This document shows, in pieces, positions 6,735-12,513 of a DNA stretch of 13,196 bases; the stretch's first letter is position 1; each line of letters begins with the position of its first letter. The position numbers were made by a program, and so were the translations under genes. The DNA comes from VRUE01 sp035605155 (GTDB lineage: Bacteria > Actinomycetota > Thermoleophilia > Solirubrobacterales > 70-9), in the NCBI GenBank assembly GCA_035605155.1, contig DATNHC010000109.1:1-13196 (forward strand). The letters run 5' to 3'. Under the pieces are notes generated by a model, which worked only from the letters and a program-made list of their open reading frames with translations, did no database searches and was not told the origin of the DNA.

Positions 6735-7847
6735 TTAGCTGTGTAGATACCTGTCAACCAGATCGACCTCCTGGAGCCTGCGCAGGGCCTCGCGGATGTC
6801 CTTGGCTCGCGTGGAGCCAACTCCGTCAACGGCCTCGAGGTCGGCGTCGGAGGCAGCGAGTACCTCCTCCAGCCCACCCAGCTCGTGGATGATCTTCTGG
6901 ACGACAAGTTTGGGGATGCGCGGCACGCGGCCGAGCACTCTGTAGCCGCGCGGGGCGACCGGAAAGTCGAGTGTGTTGAGCTTGCGGTCATAGCCGAGCA
7001 GCTCGGCGAGGCGGCCGAAGTCGAGCACGTCCTCATGCGGCATCCGCGCCAGCGACTGCAGCACGGAGGCCAGGTTCTGCTCGGAGTCCTCGACCGAGTA
7101 GTCGCGAATCAAGGCCGTCTTGTCGGTAGCGACGCCGACCATCGTCTCCTCGAGCTGCATCTCAATTAGGCGACCCTCGGTGCCGAGCTCGACGATGTAG
7201 CGCTCGACCTCGACCGCCATCCGCGTCACCAGCTCGGCGCGCTGGAGGACAGCGAGCGCGTCGTAGAGGACGCAACCGCCCTCGAACTCGAGCACCGTAA
7301 GTCGGTTGGAGACCTGGTCGAGGCGGGCGCGGTACTTGTCGAGCGTCGCCAAGCCCTGATTGGCCTTGGCAAGGACGGCGGGGATGTCTTGGAGGATGTA
7401 CTTGGTGCCCTCGACGTAGAGCGAGACGACGTCGCGGCGCTGGGAGATGGCGATCACCAGCGCCTCGGTCTGTTTGGAGACGCGCTCCGCGGTGCGGTGG
7501 CGGGTTCCGGTCTCGGCGGAGAGGATCGTCGGGTCTGGCATCAGCTGCACATTGGCCCAGGCGATGTTCGTCGCCTCGGCGTTGAGCACGATCGCCCCGT
7601 CCATCTTCGCCACCTGGTAGAGCATCGCCGGCGTGTAGTCGATATCGAGCTTGATCCCACCCGAGAGCAGGTGGGAGATATCGCTCGGATCGCCAACGAC
7701 TATTAGGCCGCCGGTGCGCGAGTGAACGATGTTGTCAAGTCCCTCGCGCAGCGCTCCGCCGGGCGCAACGACGTCGAGAGCCCTCAGTAGCCGGGGATCT
7801 TGACGTTCAGACAACTCGTGAAGCTCATCCCCAGGCAGCGCTGACAT
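6735..7847 (-). CDS. disA: DNA integrity scanning diadenylate cyclase
   Basis: Condenses two ATP into the second messenger c-di-AMP and scans DNA for branched structures. The 370-residue product has the full DisA layout: the N-terminal DAC domain with DGA (83-85) and GTRHRTAERV (114-123, including the RHR motif), a central helical linker (about 150-290), and a C-terminal RuvA-like helix-hairpin-helix region (about 310-360, DGVGSTRAKDIREAL). I start it at ATG 7847; an in-frame TTG directly precedes it (7850). No good Shine-Dalgarno sequence is seen. carD follows six bases after the stop, so disA-carD-ispD is probably one transcription unit. Confidence 0.96.
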   Translation of the reverse strand: MSALPGDELHELSERQDPRLLRALDVVAPGGALREGLDNIVHSRTGGLIVVGDPSDISHLLSGGIKLDIDYTPAMLYQVAKMDGAIVLNAEATNIAWANVQLMPDPTILSAETGTRHRTAERVSKQTEALVIAISQRRDVVSLYVEGTKYILQDIPAVLAKANQGLATLDKYRARLDQVSNRLTVLEFEGGCVLYDALAVLQRAELVTRMAVEVERYIVELGTEGRLIEMQLEETMVGVATDKTALIRDYSVEDSEQNLASVLQSLARMPHEDVLDFGRLAELLGYDRKLNTLDFPVAPRGYRVLGRVPRIPKLVVQKIIHELGGLEEVLAASDADLEAVDGVGSTRAKDIREALRRLQEVDLVDRYLHS

Positions 7848-7867
7848 CAATGTCTAGGATGGCAAAA

Positions 7868-7885
7868 ACCGCTTTGGAATGCGGT
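7868..7885 (-). promoter_or_regulatory. Small terminator-like hairpin in the disA leader
   Basis: On the minus strand ACCGC, an 8-base loop and GCGGT are followed by TTTT (five T in all, counting the last stem base). Only five base pairs, so weak. It lies about 20 bases before the disA start and could be an attenuator or the end of an upstream transcript. Confidence 0.25.
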
Positions 7886-7893
7886 GTGGGCAT

Positions 7894-7927
7894 ATCCTAG
7901 TGGACAGGTCGGGATGGACGATGTCAA
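7894..7927 (-). promoter_or_regulatory. Possible disA promoter elements
   Basis: The minus strand has a perfect TTGACA (7927-7922) and TAGGAT (7899-7894), a -10 type common in actinobacteria, upstream of disA. The spacer is 22 bases, longer than the usual 16-18, which is why confidence is low. A TSS just after it would give a leader of about 40 bases. Confidence 0.25.
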
Positions 7928-7942
7928 GGAGATGGCTCACGG

Positions 7943-8053
7943 GAGCCCATCCGGTAGGCGTTCCGCTTAACTTTTTCCGAAGAACGGCGGCCACCGTCCG
8001 AGAACGCAACTGCGGAAAAAGTACAAGACGCTCCACCCCTACCGGATGGGCTC
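7943..8053. repeat. 111-bp nested palindrome downstream of the MFS gene
   Basis: Outer arms are a perfect 16-bp inverted repeat: GAGCCCATCCGGTAGG (7943-7958) and its complement (8038-8053). Inner arms are a perfect 10-bp pair, ACTTTTTCCG (7970-7979) and CGGAAAAAGT (8013-8022). The centre (7980-8012) has a further short ACGG/CCGT pair. The element begins eight bases beyond the MFS stop codon and ends 95 bases before disA. It has no T-run after the outer stem. Its size and shape match the two palindromes upstream of the MFS gene, but clear sequence identity to them is limited to short patches near the arms, so family membership is tentative. Confidence 0.85.
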
Positions 8054-8061
8054 GCTCTCGC

Positions 8062-9468
8062 TCAGAGATGGGAGTGCCTGTGACGAGCGGTGTGGGGTTC
8101 GGGCGGTGGCGCGGCGGAATCGCGGACAAAGGCCCAAGTGAGAACCGCGCCCAGGGCGCAGAGCGCCACCGAGACCCAGGTCGCACCGGCGATCGAGGCG
8201 GTGAATGAGTCGCCGCTGGCCTGCAAGGCGTGAAAGGCGGCGCCTGTTGCAGCAAGGGCGAGTGAGCCGGCGACGATCCGGTCCATCGCCAGCACTCCCG
8301 AGGCGATGCCCGCCTTCTCGGCCGGCATCGCGGCCATCGCCGCTGTCGACATCGGCGCGTAGACGAGCCCGATCGCGATGCCGAAGAGCAGGTAGCCGGC
8401 GAGCACCAGAGCGTAGGAGCTGGCGGGTGTGATCTGGGTGAGGACGATCAGCCCGATCACGCCGCTGACCATGCCGGCAGTCATCAGGCCGCGAGCCCCG
8501 AAGCGCGCGATCAGGCGCCCGGAGAAGGGCGAGATGAAGACCATCGGCGCGGTCACGGGCAGAATCAGCAGGCCACTGAGGATCGCTGAGTGGCCGCGGG
8601 CGTCCTGCAGGTACTGGGGCTGGAAGAACATCACCGCCCAGTAGGAGCCGACCACGGCAAAGGCGGCGGCGCTGGCACCGAAGTAGGGGCCGTTGCGGAA
8701 GAGCTCGAATTCGACGATCGGGTTACGCACCCGGCCCTCAATCCGGGCAAAGAGCGCCAGGGCCAGAACGCCACCAACGGCGAGCGCGGCGGTGATCTGC
8801 GCCGCCCAGACGCGTGACTGAACCATCGCCAAAACGACAGCGGTGAGGCCGACGGTCAGCGCCACCAGACCGCGCAGGTCGATCCGCGTGCCAGCGCCCG
8901 GGTCGGTGGACTCCGGCGCCGCCCAGGCGACTATCGCCACGCCGGCCGCGACGATCGGCAGGTTGACCCAGAAGATCAGCCGCCAGTCGACCTCGATCAG
9001 CAGGCCGCCCAGCACCGGGCCGATCGCCAGGGCGATTGCCGAGACCGCGGCCCAGATGCCCAGCGCCCGCGGCTGCTCTGCCGCCGGGAAGACATTGCAG
9101 ACGATCGCCAGCGAGAGCGAGAGGACCGGCGCCGCGCCGACGCCCTGCAGGACGCGCCCGCCGATCAACATCTCCGGGCTCTGAGCGGCGCCGGAGAGCA
9201 CCGAGCCGACCCCGAAGAGCACCATGCCGCTGACGAAGACGCGCTTGCGGCCGAACATGTCGCCGAGCCGCCCGGCGGTGACCACGAGCACCCCGATCGT
9301 CAGCAGGTAGCCGTTCATCACCCACTGCAGCGCAGCGGCGCTGGCACTCAACTCCTTGCGGATCGAGGTCAGCGCCAGGGCCACCACGGTCGAGTCGAGC
9401 ATCAAGATGAAGAGGCCCGTACAGGCCCCGATCAGCGTCCACCACTTGCGGCTTCCACCCTCAGCCAT
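8062..9468 (-). CDS. MFS transporter, DHA2 (EmrB/QacA) drug-efflux type
   Basis: A 468-residue inner-membrane exporter, probably proton-driven drug or metabolite efflux. It shows the DHA2 motifs: LDSTVV in helix 1 (24-29), motif A GRLGDMFGRKR between helices 2 and 3 (66-76), motif-C-like glycine/proline helix 5 ending GPVLGGLL (150-157), and DWRLIFWVNLP (161-171). The hydrophobic pattern suits 14 helices. The C-terminus is a cytoplasmic tail ending HTARHRHSHL, unusually His-rich. Start ATG 9468 has only a weak ribosome binding site. It has no operon partner: a large palindrome lies just past its stop and two more lie just upstream of its start, so its mRNA leader may be highly structured. The substrate cannot be inferred. 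Confidence 0.92.
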   Translation of the reverse strand: MAEGGSRKWWTLIGACTGLFILMLDSTVVALALTSIRKELSASAAALQWVMNGYLLTIGVLVVTAGRLGDMFGRKRVFVSGMVLFGVGSVLSGAAQSPEMLIGGRVLQGVGAAPVLSLSLAIVCNVFPAAEQPRALGIWAAVSAIALAIGPVLGGLLIEVDWRLIFWVNLPIVAAGVAIVAWAAPESTDPGAGTRIDLRGLVALTVGLTAVVLAMVQSRVWAAQITAALAVGGVLALALFARIEGRVRNPIVEFELFRNGPYFGASAAAFAVVGSYWAVMFFQPQYLQDARGHSAILSGLLILPVTAPMVFISPFSGRLIARFGARGLMTAGMVSGVIGLIVLTQITPASSYALVLAGYLLFGIAIGLVYAPMSTAAMAAMPAEKAGIASGVLAMDRIVAGSLALAATGAAFHALQASGDSFTASIAGATWVSVALCALGAVLTWAFVRDSAAPPPEPHTARHRHSHL

Positions 9469-9490
9469 TCGCTCGTGAAGCTATCGGTGG

Positions 9491-9596
9491 GGGAGGCGTC
9501 GGGGGCCCTCCTCCGGAAGCCGTCGCGCAGCCGAGTCGCCGCTGACAATTCGAAACGTGGACAAGAGCTTCCCGAGGAGGGCCCCCGCCGCCTCCC
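9491..9596. repeat. Palindromic hairpin element, copy 1
   Basis: Arms 9491-9520 and 9567-9596 are complementary at 28 of 30 positions; the core is GGGGGCCCTCCTC against GAGGAGGGCCCCC. The 46-base loop contains CGTCGCGCAGC directly after the left arm and TTCGAAACGTGGACA (9549-9563) close to the right arm. Both loop motifs recur in copy 2 in inverted orientation. It starts 22 bases upstream of the MFS start codon, so it would lie in that gene's leader. No open frame inside looks like protein. Confidence 0.9.
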
Positions 9597-9604
9597 GTCG
9601 ACAG

Positions 9605-9635
9605 CTCTTCCGGGACGCTATGCCGTGTCGAAGAG
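9605..9635. repeat. Short inverted repeat bridging the two palindromes
   Basis: CTCTTC (9605-9610) and GAAGAG (9630-9635) pair, extendable by one base on the outside to GCTCTTC/GAAGAGC. It overlaps the first bases of copy 2, so it could only form as an alternative to that stem. Confidence 0.3.
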
Positions 9636-9735
9636 CGACAAGCTGCCCCTTCCCGGGAGGCTCTGTGTCCATGTTTCGAAGCTGGAAGCAATTCAGCTGC
9701 GCGACGGCCTCCAGGGGAGGGGCAGCTTGTCGCTC
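9633..9735. repeat. Palindromic hairpin element, copy 2 (inverted relative to copy 1)
   Basis: Arms 9633-9661 and 9707-9735 match at 27 of 29 positions; the outer part GAGCGACAAGCTGCCCCT pairs perfectly. Read on the minus strand, its loop starts CGTCGCGCAGC and contains TTCGAAACATGGACA, the same motifs in the same places as copy 1 on the plus strand. The outer stem sequence is different from copy 1 but still pairs. It lies between a decayed IS481-type transposase and copy 1. Confidence 0.9.
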
Positions 9736-9761
9736 CCTCAACGCGCTCTAATGAGCTGCGA

Positions 9762-10080
9762 CTAGATGTCCTGCCCACAGACGTTGTGAACGCGACTGAT
9801 CGGCGACCGGCCACCGAGTGAGCTGTGGGGCCTGGTCTCGTTGTAGTGCTTGAGCCAGTGTGGCAGAGCCCTGTTTCGGTGGTGGTGCGAGCGGTAGGCC
9901 ATCCCGTAAGCCCACTCCCTGGCCATCGTCTGGTGGAAGCGCTCCACCTTGCCATTGGTTTGTGGCCGGTAGGGAGCAGTGAGCAGATGCTTGATGCCGC
10001 GCTCGGAGAGCAGCTCCCGCAGCGAGTTGCTTTTCGCGTAGGCAAATGCGTTGTCTCCGCCCTGTTTGAGAGTCCTTCCC
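9762..10080 (-). pseudogene. IS481-family transposase, C-terminal fragment
   Basis: The frame encodes the last third of a DDE integrase-core transposase: DNAFAYAKSNSLRELL, then LTAPYRPQTNGKVERFHQ with the catalytic glutamate, YRSHHHRNRALPHWLKHYN, and the C-terminal RPHSSLGGRSPISRVHNVCG typical of IS481. Recognisable similarity begins at the second catalytic aspartate (about 10064); the N-terminal helix-turn-helix region and the first aspartate are missing, so it is inactive. A normal IS481 transposase has about 300 or more residues; about 100 remain. The truncated end meets the start of an IS3-type remnant facing the other way. No clean terminal inverted repeat or target duplication was found. 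Confidence 0.85.
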
Positions 10081-10090
10081 GCCCGCGACA

Positions 10091-10394
10091 ATGGGCAAAG
10101 GAGGACCGAAGCAGGTGAAGAGGCAAAGACACACTCCCGAGCAGATCATCCGCAAGCTGCGCACCGCGGAGCAGATGCTCTCGGAAGGAAAGACGGCAGG
10201 AGAAGCGGCAAAGGCCCTGGAGGTCTCCGAGCAGACCCTGCACCGTTGGCGAAACCAGTACGGCGGCATGAAGGCCGAAGACGTCAAGAGGCCTCAAAGA
10301 GCTGGAGCGCGAGAACGGCCAGCTGAAGCGCTTGGTCGCCGACAAGGAGCTGGAAAACCTCGCGCTGAAAGAGATCGCCAAGGGAAACTTCTGA
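10091..10394 (+). pseudogene. IS3-family transposase OrfA, frameshifted
   Basis: OrfA normally supplies the helix-turn-helix DNA-binding half of the IS3 transposase. The N-terminal part is clear: RHTPEQIIRKLRTAEQML, then EVSEQTLHRWRNQYGGMKAEDVKR. One extra C at 10292/10293 shifts the frame; with it removed the product continues LKELERENGQLKRLVADKE, a leucine zipper, then LENLALKEIAKGNF and stops at TGA 10392-10394, the normal OrfA end. GTG 10115, preceded ten bases upstream by AAAGGAGG, is a better start than ATG 10091. The insertion puts the first part of orfA in frame with the orfB remnant that follows. Confidence 0.85.
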
Positions 10395-10501
10395 GCCCGG
10401 CCCGCAGGCGCCAGGCGGTGCGCATGCTGCGTGACCGCCTCGGCCTCTCCGAGCGTCGGGCGTGCCGGATCGCCGGCCAGAACCGGTCCACACAGCGCTG
10501 A
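10394..10501 (+). pseudogene. IS3-family transposase OrfB, N-terminal remnant
   Basis: Directly after the orfA stop, the frame reads SPARRRQAVRMLRDRLGLSE and RRACRIAGQNRSTQR before TGA (10499-10501). This is the start of the IS3 OrfB protein (helix-turn-helix-like segment), normally joined to OrfA by -1 frameshifting. The whole integrase core is absent, and the sequence after the stop shows no recognisable continuation. The copy cannot be active alone. Confidence 0.8.
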
Positions 10502-10918
10502 CCGGGTCCGGTCAAACTCCCTGGCGTCTTCGACCGCCACTATCAGGGACGATCACCGAGGCCCTCGCCGGCTTCCCAGCGTTAAGGCAATGGTCATCTC
10601 CGCCGAGGAGGCCTCGATGATATCTCAATCGCCTCCCTAGCCGCGTCATCGAGGTCAGCAAAGGCAAGACCGCCGAGCACTACATCGAGCTCGGCGATTT
10701 CGGTGAGCCGGTCCACGTCGCGATCTCGTGCTCTTAATACCGGCGCCGCTCTCTATGCTGGCGCCAAAGCTGAAAGCCTGCCGAGTGCGTGGTCGCGGCC
10801 GCTGACTCCGCGCGGCACGTGCTCTGCTGGGGGGCCTGAGCGGCGCGTTCTCTTAGAGCGCGACTACACACTAATCCGCACGCGTGTACTTCGCCCGTAT
10901 TCCCAAACCTAGGACTAT

Positions 10919-10946
10919 TGCTTTTAAGCATTCCTCGTGGTAGACA
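10919..10946 (+). promoter_or_regulatory. Possible promoter of the secreted-protein gene
   Basis: TTGCTT (10919-10924) and TAGACA (10941-10946), spaced 16 bases, lie about 80 bases before the start codon. Matches to consensus are modest (four of six and three of six), so this is a weak proposal. Confidence 0.2.
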
Positions 10947-10993
10947 TACGTTGCGCCGTCTGGCACTCGCAGTCGGCCAAACCGTAATCAAGC

Positions 10994-11020
10994 TCCGACA
11001 ACCCTTCGTCGGAAGAGGAG
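10994..11020 (+). promoter_or_regulatory. Leader hairpin and strong ribosome binding site
   Basis: TCCGAC and GTCGGA (10994-10999, 11008-11013) form a 6-bp stem with an 8-base loop. GAGGAG (11015-11020) follows at once and lies six bases before ATG 11027, the clearest Shine-Dalgarno site in the window. The hairpin ends one base before it and could affect access of ribosomes. Confidence 0.5.
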
Positions 11021-11026
11021 AAGACA

Positions 11027-12361
11027 ATGCAATTCGTCAAGGCATTCGGCCTTGCAGTACTTGCCGCGTTGGCCTCAGCGGCATTCCTCGGCGCAGGTAC
11101 CGCGTCGGCACAACACCAAATCGTTCTCTGCAAAGACTTAGTTACCTTATGCCCAAGTGGCAAATTATGGAGCAAAGGTACGTTACTCACCGCATTAGCC
11201 ACAGAATCATCGCTATTAAGCAGCCTTGGCACCATAACGTGTCCGGACTCCATTGTCCGAGGGTTAGCTGAACAGGAAGTCAGTAATTCCAAATCGTACA
11301 ATATTGATGGGGTCACGGTCGAATTCGGTGAATTACCGACGCCGACCTTAGGCTTAGGCTGCACCGGTCCGTGTGGTGCTACAAACCAAGATTGGATTCA
11401 CGCCTCTTTTGAAAATCTGCGGCTGTTAGTCGAATCAGTAGATAAATACTTCATTTTAGGCGCAGGTTTAGCCTTAATATTAAACTGTTTTTTCGGTATT
11501 ACTTGCGTGTATCGTGCAAACCACGTCAAAGTTCCAATCACGCATATTGGTACGCATCCCAGCCATGCCGGTAGCAATCTGCCCTTAGCGAACTTCTTAG
11601 TAGAACTTGAAAGGCAGACCACACACAGTGCCAGCACATTCTGCCCGGCCACTTCTATTTGGCACGCGCTCTATACCTTCACGTTAGCGGAAGATCACCT
11701 AGGTAATACAGGCTTAGCTTGGCCATCGTTAGCCGTACTCGATGAAATAGTTCTATGCAAGAAATTAGTCTCATCTAGCGAATTATGTCCGACAGCCGAA
11801 TTCTACCCTGCAGGAACAAGTCTAGTTGCGTTAGCTGCAAACTCGGAATTCAAAGCGAGTCCGTTCGGTGCAATTAAATGTGAAGACGCCGTCGTCGAAG
11901 CCGAAACGAGTACGAGCATGGGTGACGCTCTCGGGCTCAAATTCACGAAAATTGCCTTTGGCGTATTACCTACGCCAGAATTAGGTAAAGGCTGTACAAC
12001 CTGTACGGAAGGCATCCATCCGCCGCCGGCGGTTAGTGGCAGCATCACGAGAAGCGGCAGCGATTACGTCCTCAAATCCTCGGAAGCCTTTGAACTCTTA
12101 AGCTGCTTCGGTCTGGGCGTCACATGCCTTTATGGAGCCGAAAACTTCACGGCATTAGTTGACCCTGATGTCGGCAGTCACAAACAAGGACCTGAAGGCA
12201 AAGGCCTAGCCGAAATCTTAGTTTCGACGCCCATGTACTTCATCAAAGGCAACAACTTCTGCCCGGAAGAAGGAACCTGGACTGCCAACTACGTGGTCTA
12301 TGTCCTGAAATCAGAAGGAAAAGAAGCTCAAGGCTGGCTTGCATTATATGAAAGATTATGA
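11027..12361 (+). CDS. Secreted Cys-rich protein with two repeats, TTA-rich gene
   Basis: Function unknown. The 444-residue product begins with a typical Sec signal peptide (residues 1-28, cleavage likely after TASA). The mature part is two divergent copies of one domain, about 31-237 and 240-430. Matching landmarks: IVLCK (32-36 / 241-245), a CP (42 / 254), ITC or IKC (72 / 285), LPTP plus GC..C (103-116 / 314-326), NCFFGITCVY against SCFGLGVTCLY (153-162 / 359-369), and FCP...W.A.Y (205-216 / 411-422). Each copy has eight cysteines in the same order, suggesting four disulfides each and an extracellular or cell-wall location. I recall similar secreted proteins from Thermoleophilia. Base use differs sharply from the neighbours: 30 of 56 leucines are TTA, all after codon 37. 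It is flanked by IS and gene remnants, suggesting acquisition. Confidence 0.88.
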   Translation: MQFVKAFGLAVLAALASAAFLGAGTASAQHQIVLCKDLVTLCPSGKLWSKGTLLTALATESSLLSSLGTITCPDSIVRGLAEQEVSNSKSYNIDGVTVEFGELPTPTLGLGCTGPCGATNQDWIHASFENLRLLVESVDKYFILGAGLALILNCFFGITCVYRANHVKVPITHIGTHPSHAGSNLPLANFLVELERQTTHSASTFCPATSIWHALYTFTLAEDHLGNTGLAWPSLAVLDEIVLCKKLVSSSELCPTAEFYPAGTSLVALAANSEFKASPFGAIKCEDAVVEAETSTSMGDALGLKFTKIAFGVLPTPELGKGCTTCTEGIHPPPAVSGSITRSGSDYVLKSSEAFELLSCFGLGVTCLYGAENFTALVDPDVGSHKQGPEGKGLAEILVSTPMYFIKGNNFCPEEGTWTANYVVYVLKSEGKEAQGWLALYERL

Positions 12362-12450
12362 ACCTCTGCCGAAAAGCTTGTCGAAATTAAGGAGGCCGTC
12401 GTTGGGCGGCTGAGAGGCGCACGGTAGTTTTTGAGTCGGCATATGAGTAA

Positions 12451-12480
12451 ACACAGGACCGGCCCAGGCCGGTCCTGTGT
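12451..12480. terminator. Strong intrinsic terminator-like hairpin
   Basis: A perfect 14-bp stem, ACACAGGACCGGCC and GGCCGGTCCTGTGT, with a two-base loop CA. On the plus strand CTTTGTG follows, a short T-rich tail. It lies 90 bases after the stop of the secreted-protein gene and is the best terminator in the window. A T-run (TAGTTTTTGAG, about 12426-12436) lies just before it. Confidence 0.75.
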
Positions 12481-12489
12481 CTTTGTGAT

Positions 12490-12513
12490 CGACAACTATG
12501 ACTCCTTCATCTT
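12490..12513 (+). pseudogene. Possible start of trpG (anthranilate synthase glutaminase subunit)
   Basis: GTG ATC GAC AAC TAT GAC TCC TTC reads VIDNYDSF, the nearly invariant first motif of TrpG/PabA glutaminases, then similarity stops at once (ILPRFD follows instead of the usual TYNLVQ-like sequence). Eight residues alone would be weak, but a trpD remnant lies 250 bases downstream on the same strand, which makes a decayed trpG-trpD pair believable. Confidence 0.45.

Larger units (their letters stand above)
10502..11026. other. 525-bp region without an assigned gene
   Basis: I see no intact gene here. One plus-strand stretch, about 10640-10737, reads SRVIEVSKGKTAEHYIELG and on through DFGEPVHVAIS to TAA 10735; it looks protein-like but has a stop upstream and no good start, so it may be a gene remnant of unknown family. 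The opposite strand of the same bases also reads plausibly, so strand is uncertain. From about 10860 the composition becomes more AT-rich, leading into the leader of the secreted-protein gene. No tRNA or CRISPR pattern was found. Confidence 0.5.

Noticed and set aside
7943..8053. Ordinary Rho-independent terminator of the MFS gene
   Set aside because: The stems are far longer than needed, nested, and not followed by a T-run, although termination as a side effect is possible.
9491..9735. CRISPR array
   Set aside because: The repeats are inverted palindromes with two copies, not short direct repeats with regular spacers; no cas genes are present.
10560..10740. Toxin-antitoxin pair (frame beginning MVISAEEAS)
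   Set aside because: The frame stops after about 16 residues from its ATG and no partner gene or recognised fold is visible.
10741..10920. tRNA or other structured RNA gene
   Set aside because: I found no T-loop or anticodon-arm pattern and only short chance palindromes such as CACGCGTG.
11027..12361. bldA-type regulation through TTA codons as an established call
   Set aside because: Classical bldA targets carry one or a few TTA codons; thirty fits foreign origin or a class-wide bias better, so it is kept only as a possibility.
12451..12480. trp attenuator in front of the trpG scrap
   Set aside because: No leader peptide with tandem tryptophan codons or alternative stems precedes it; position and shape fit a terminator for the secreted-protein gene.
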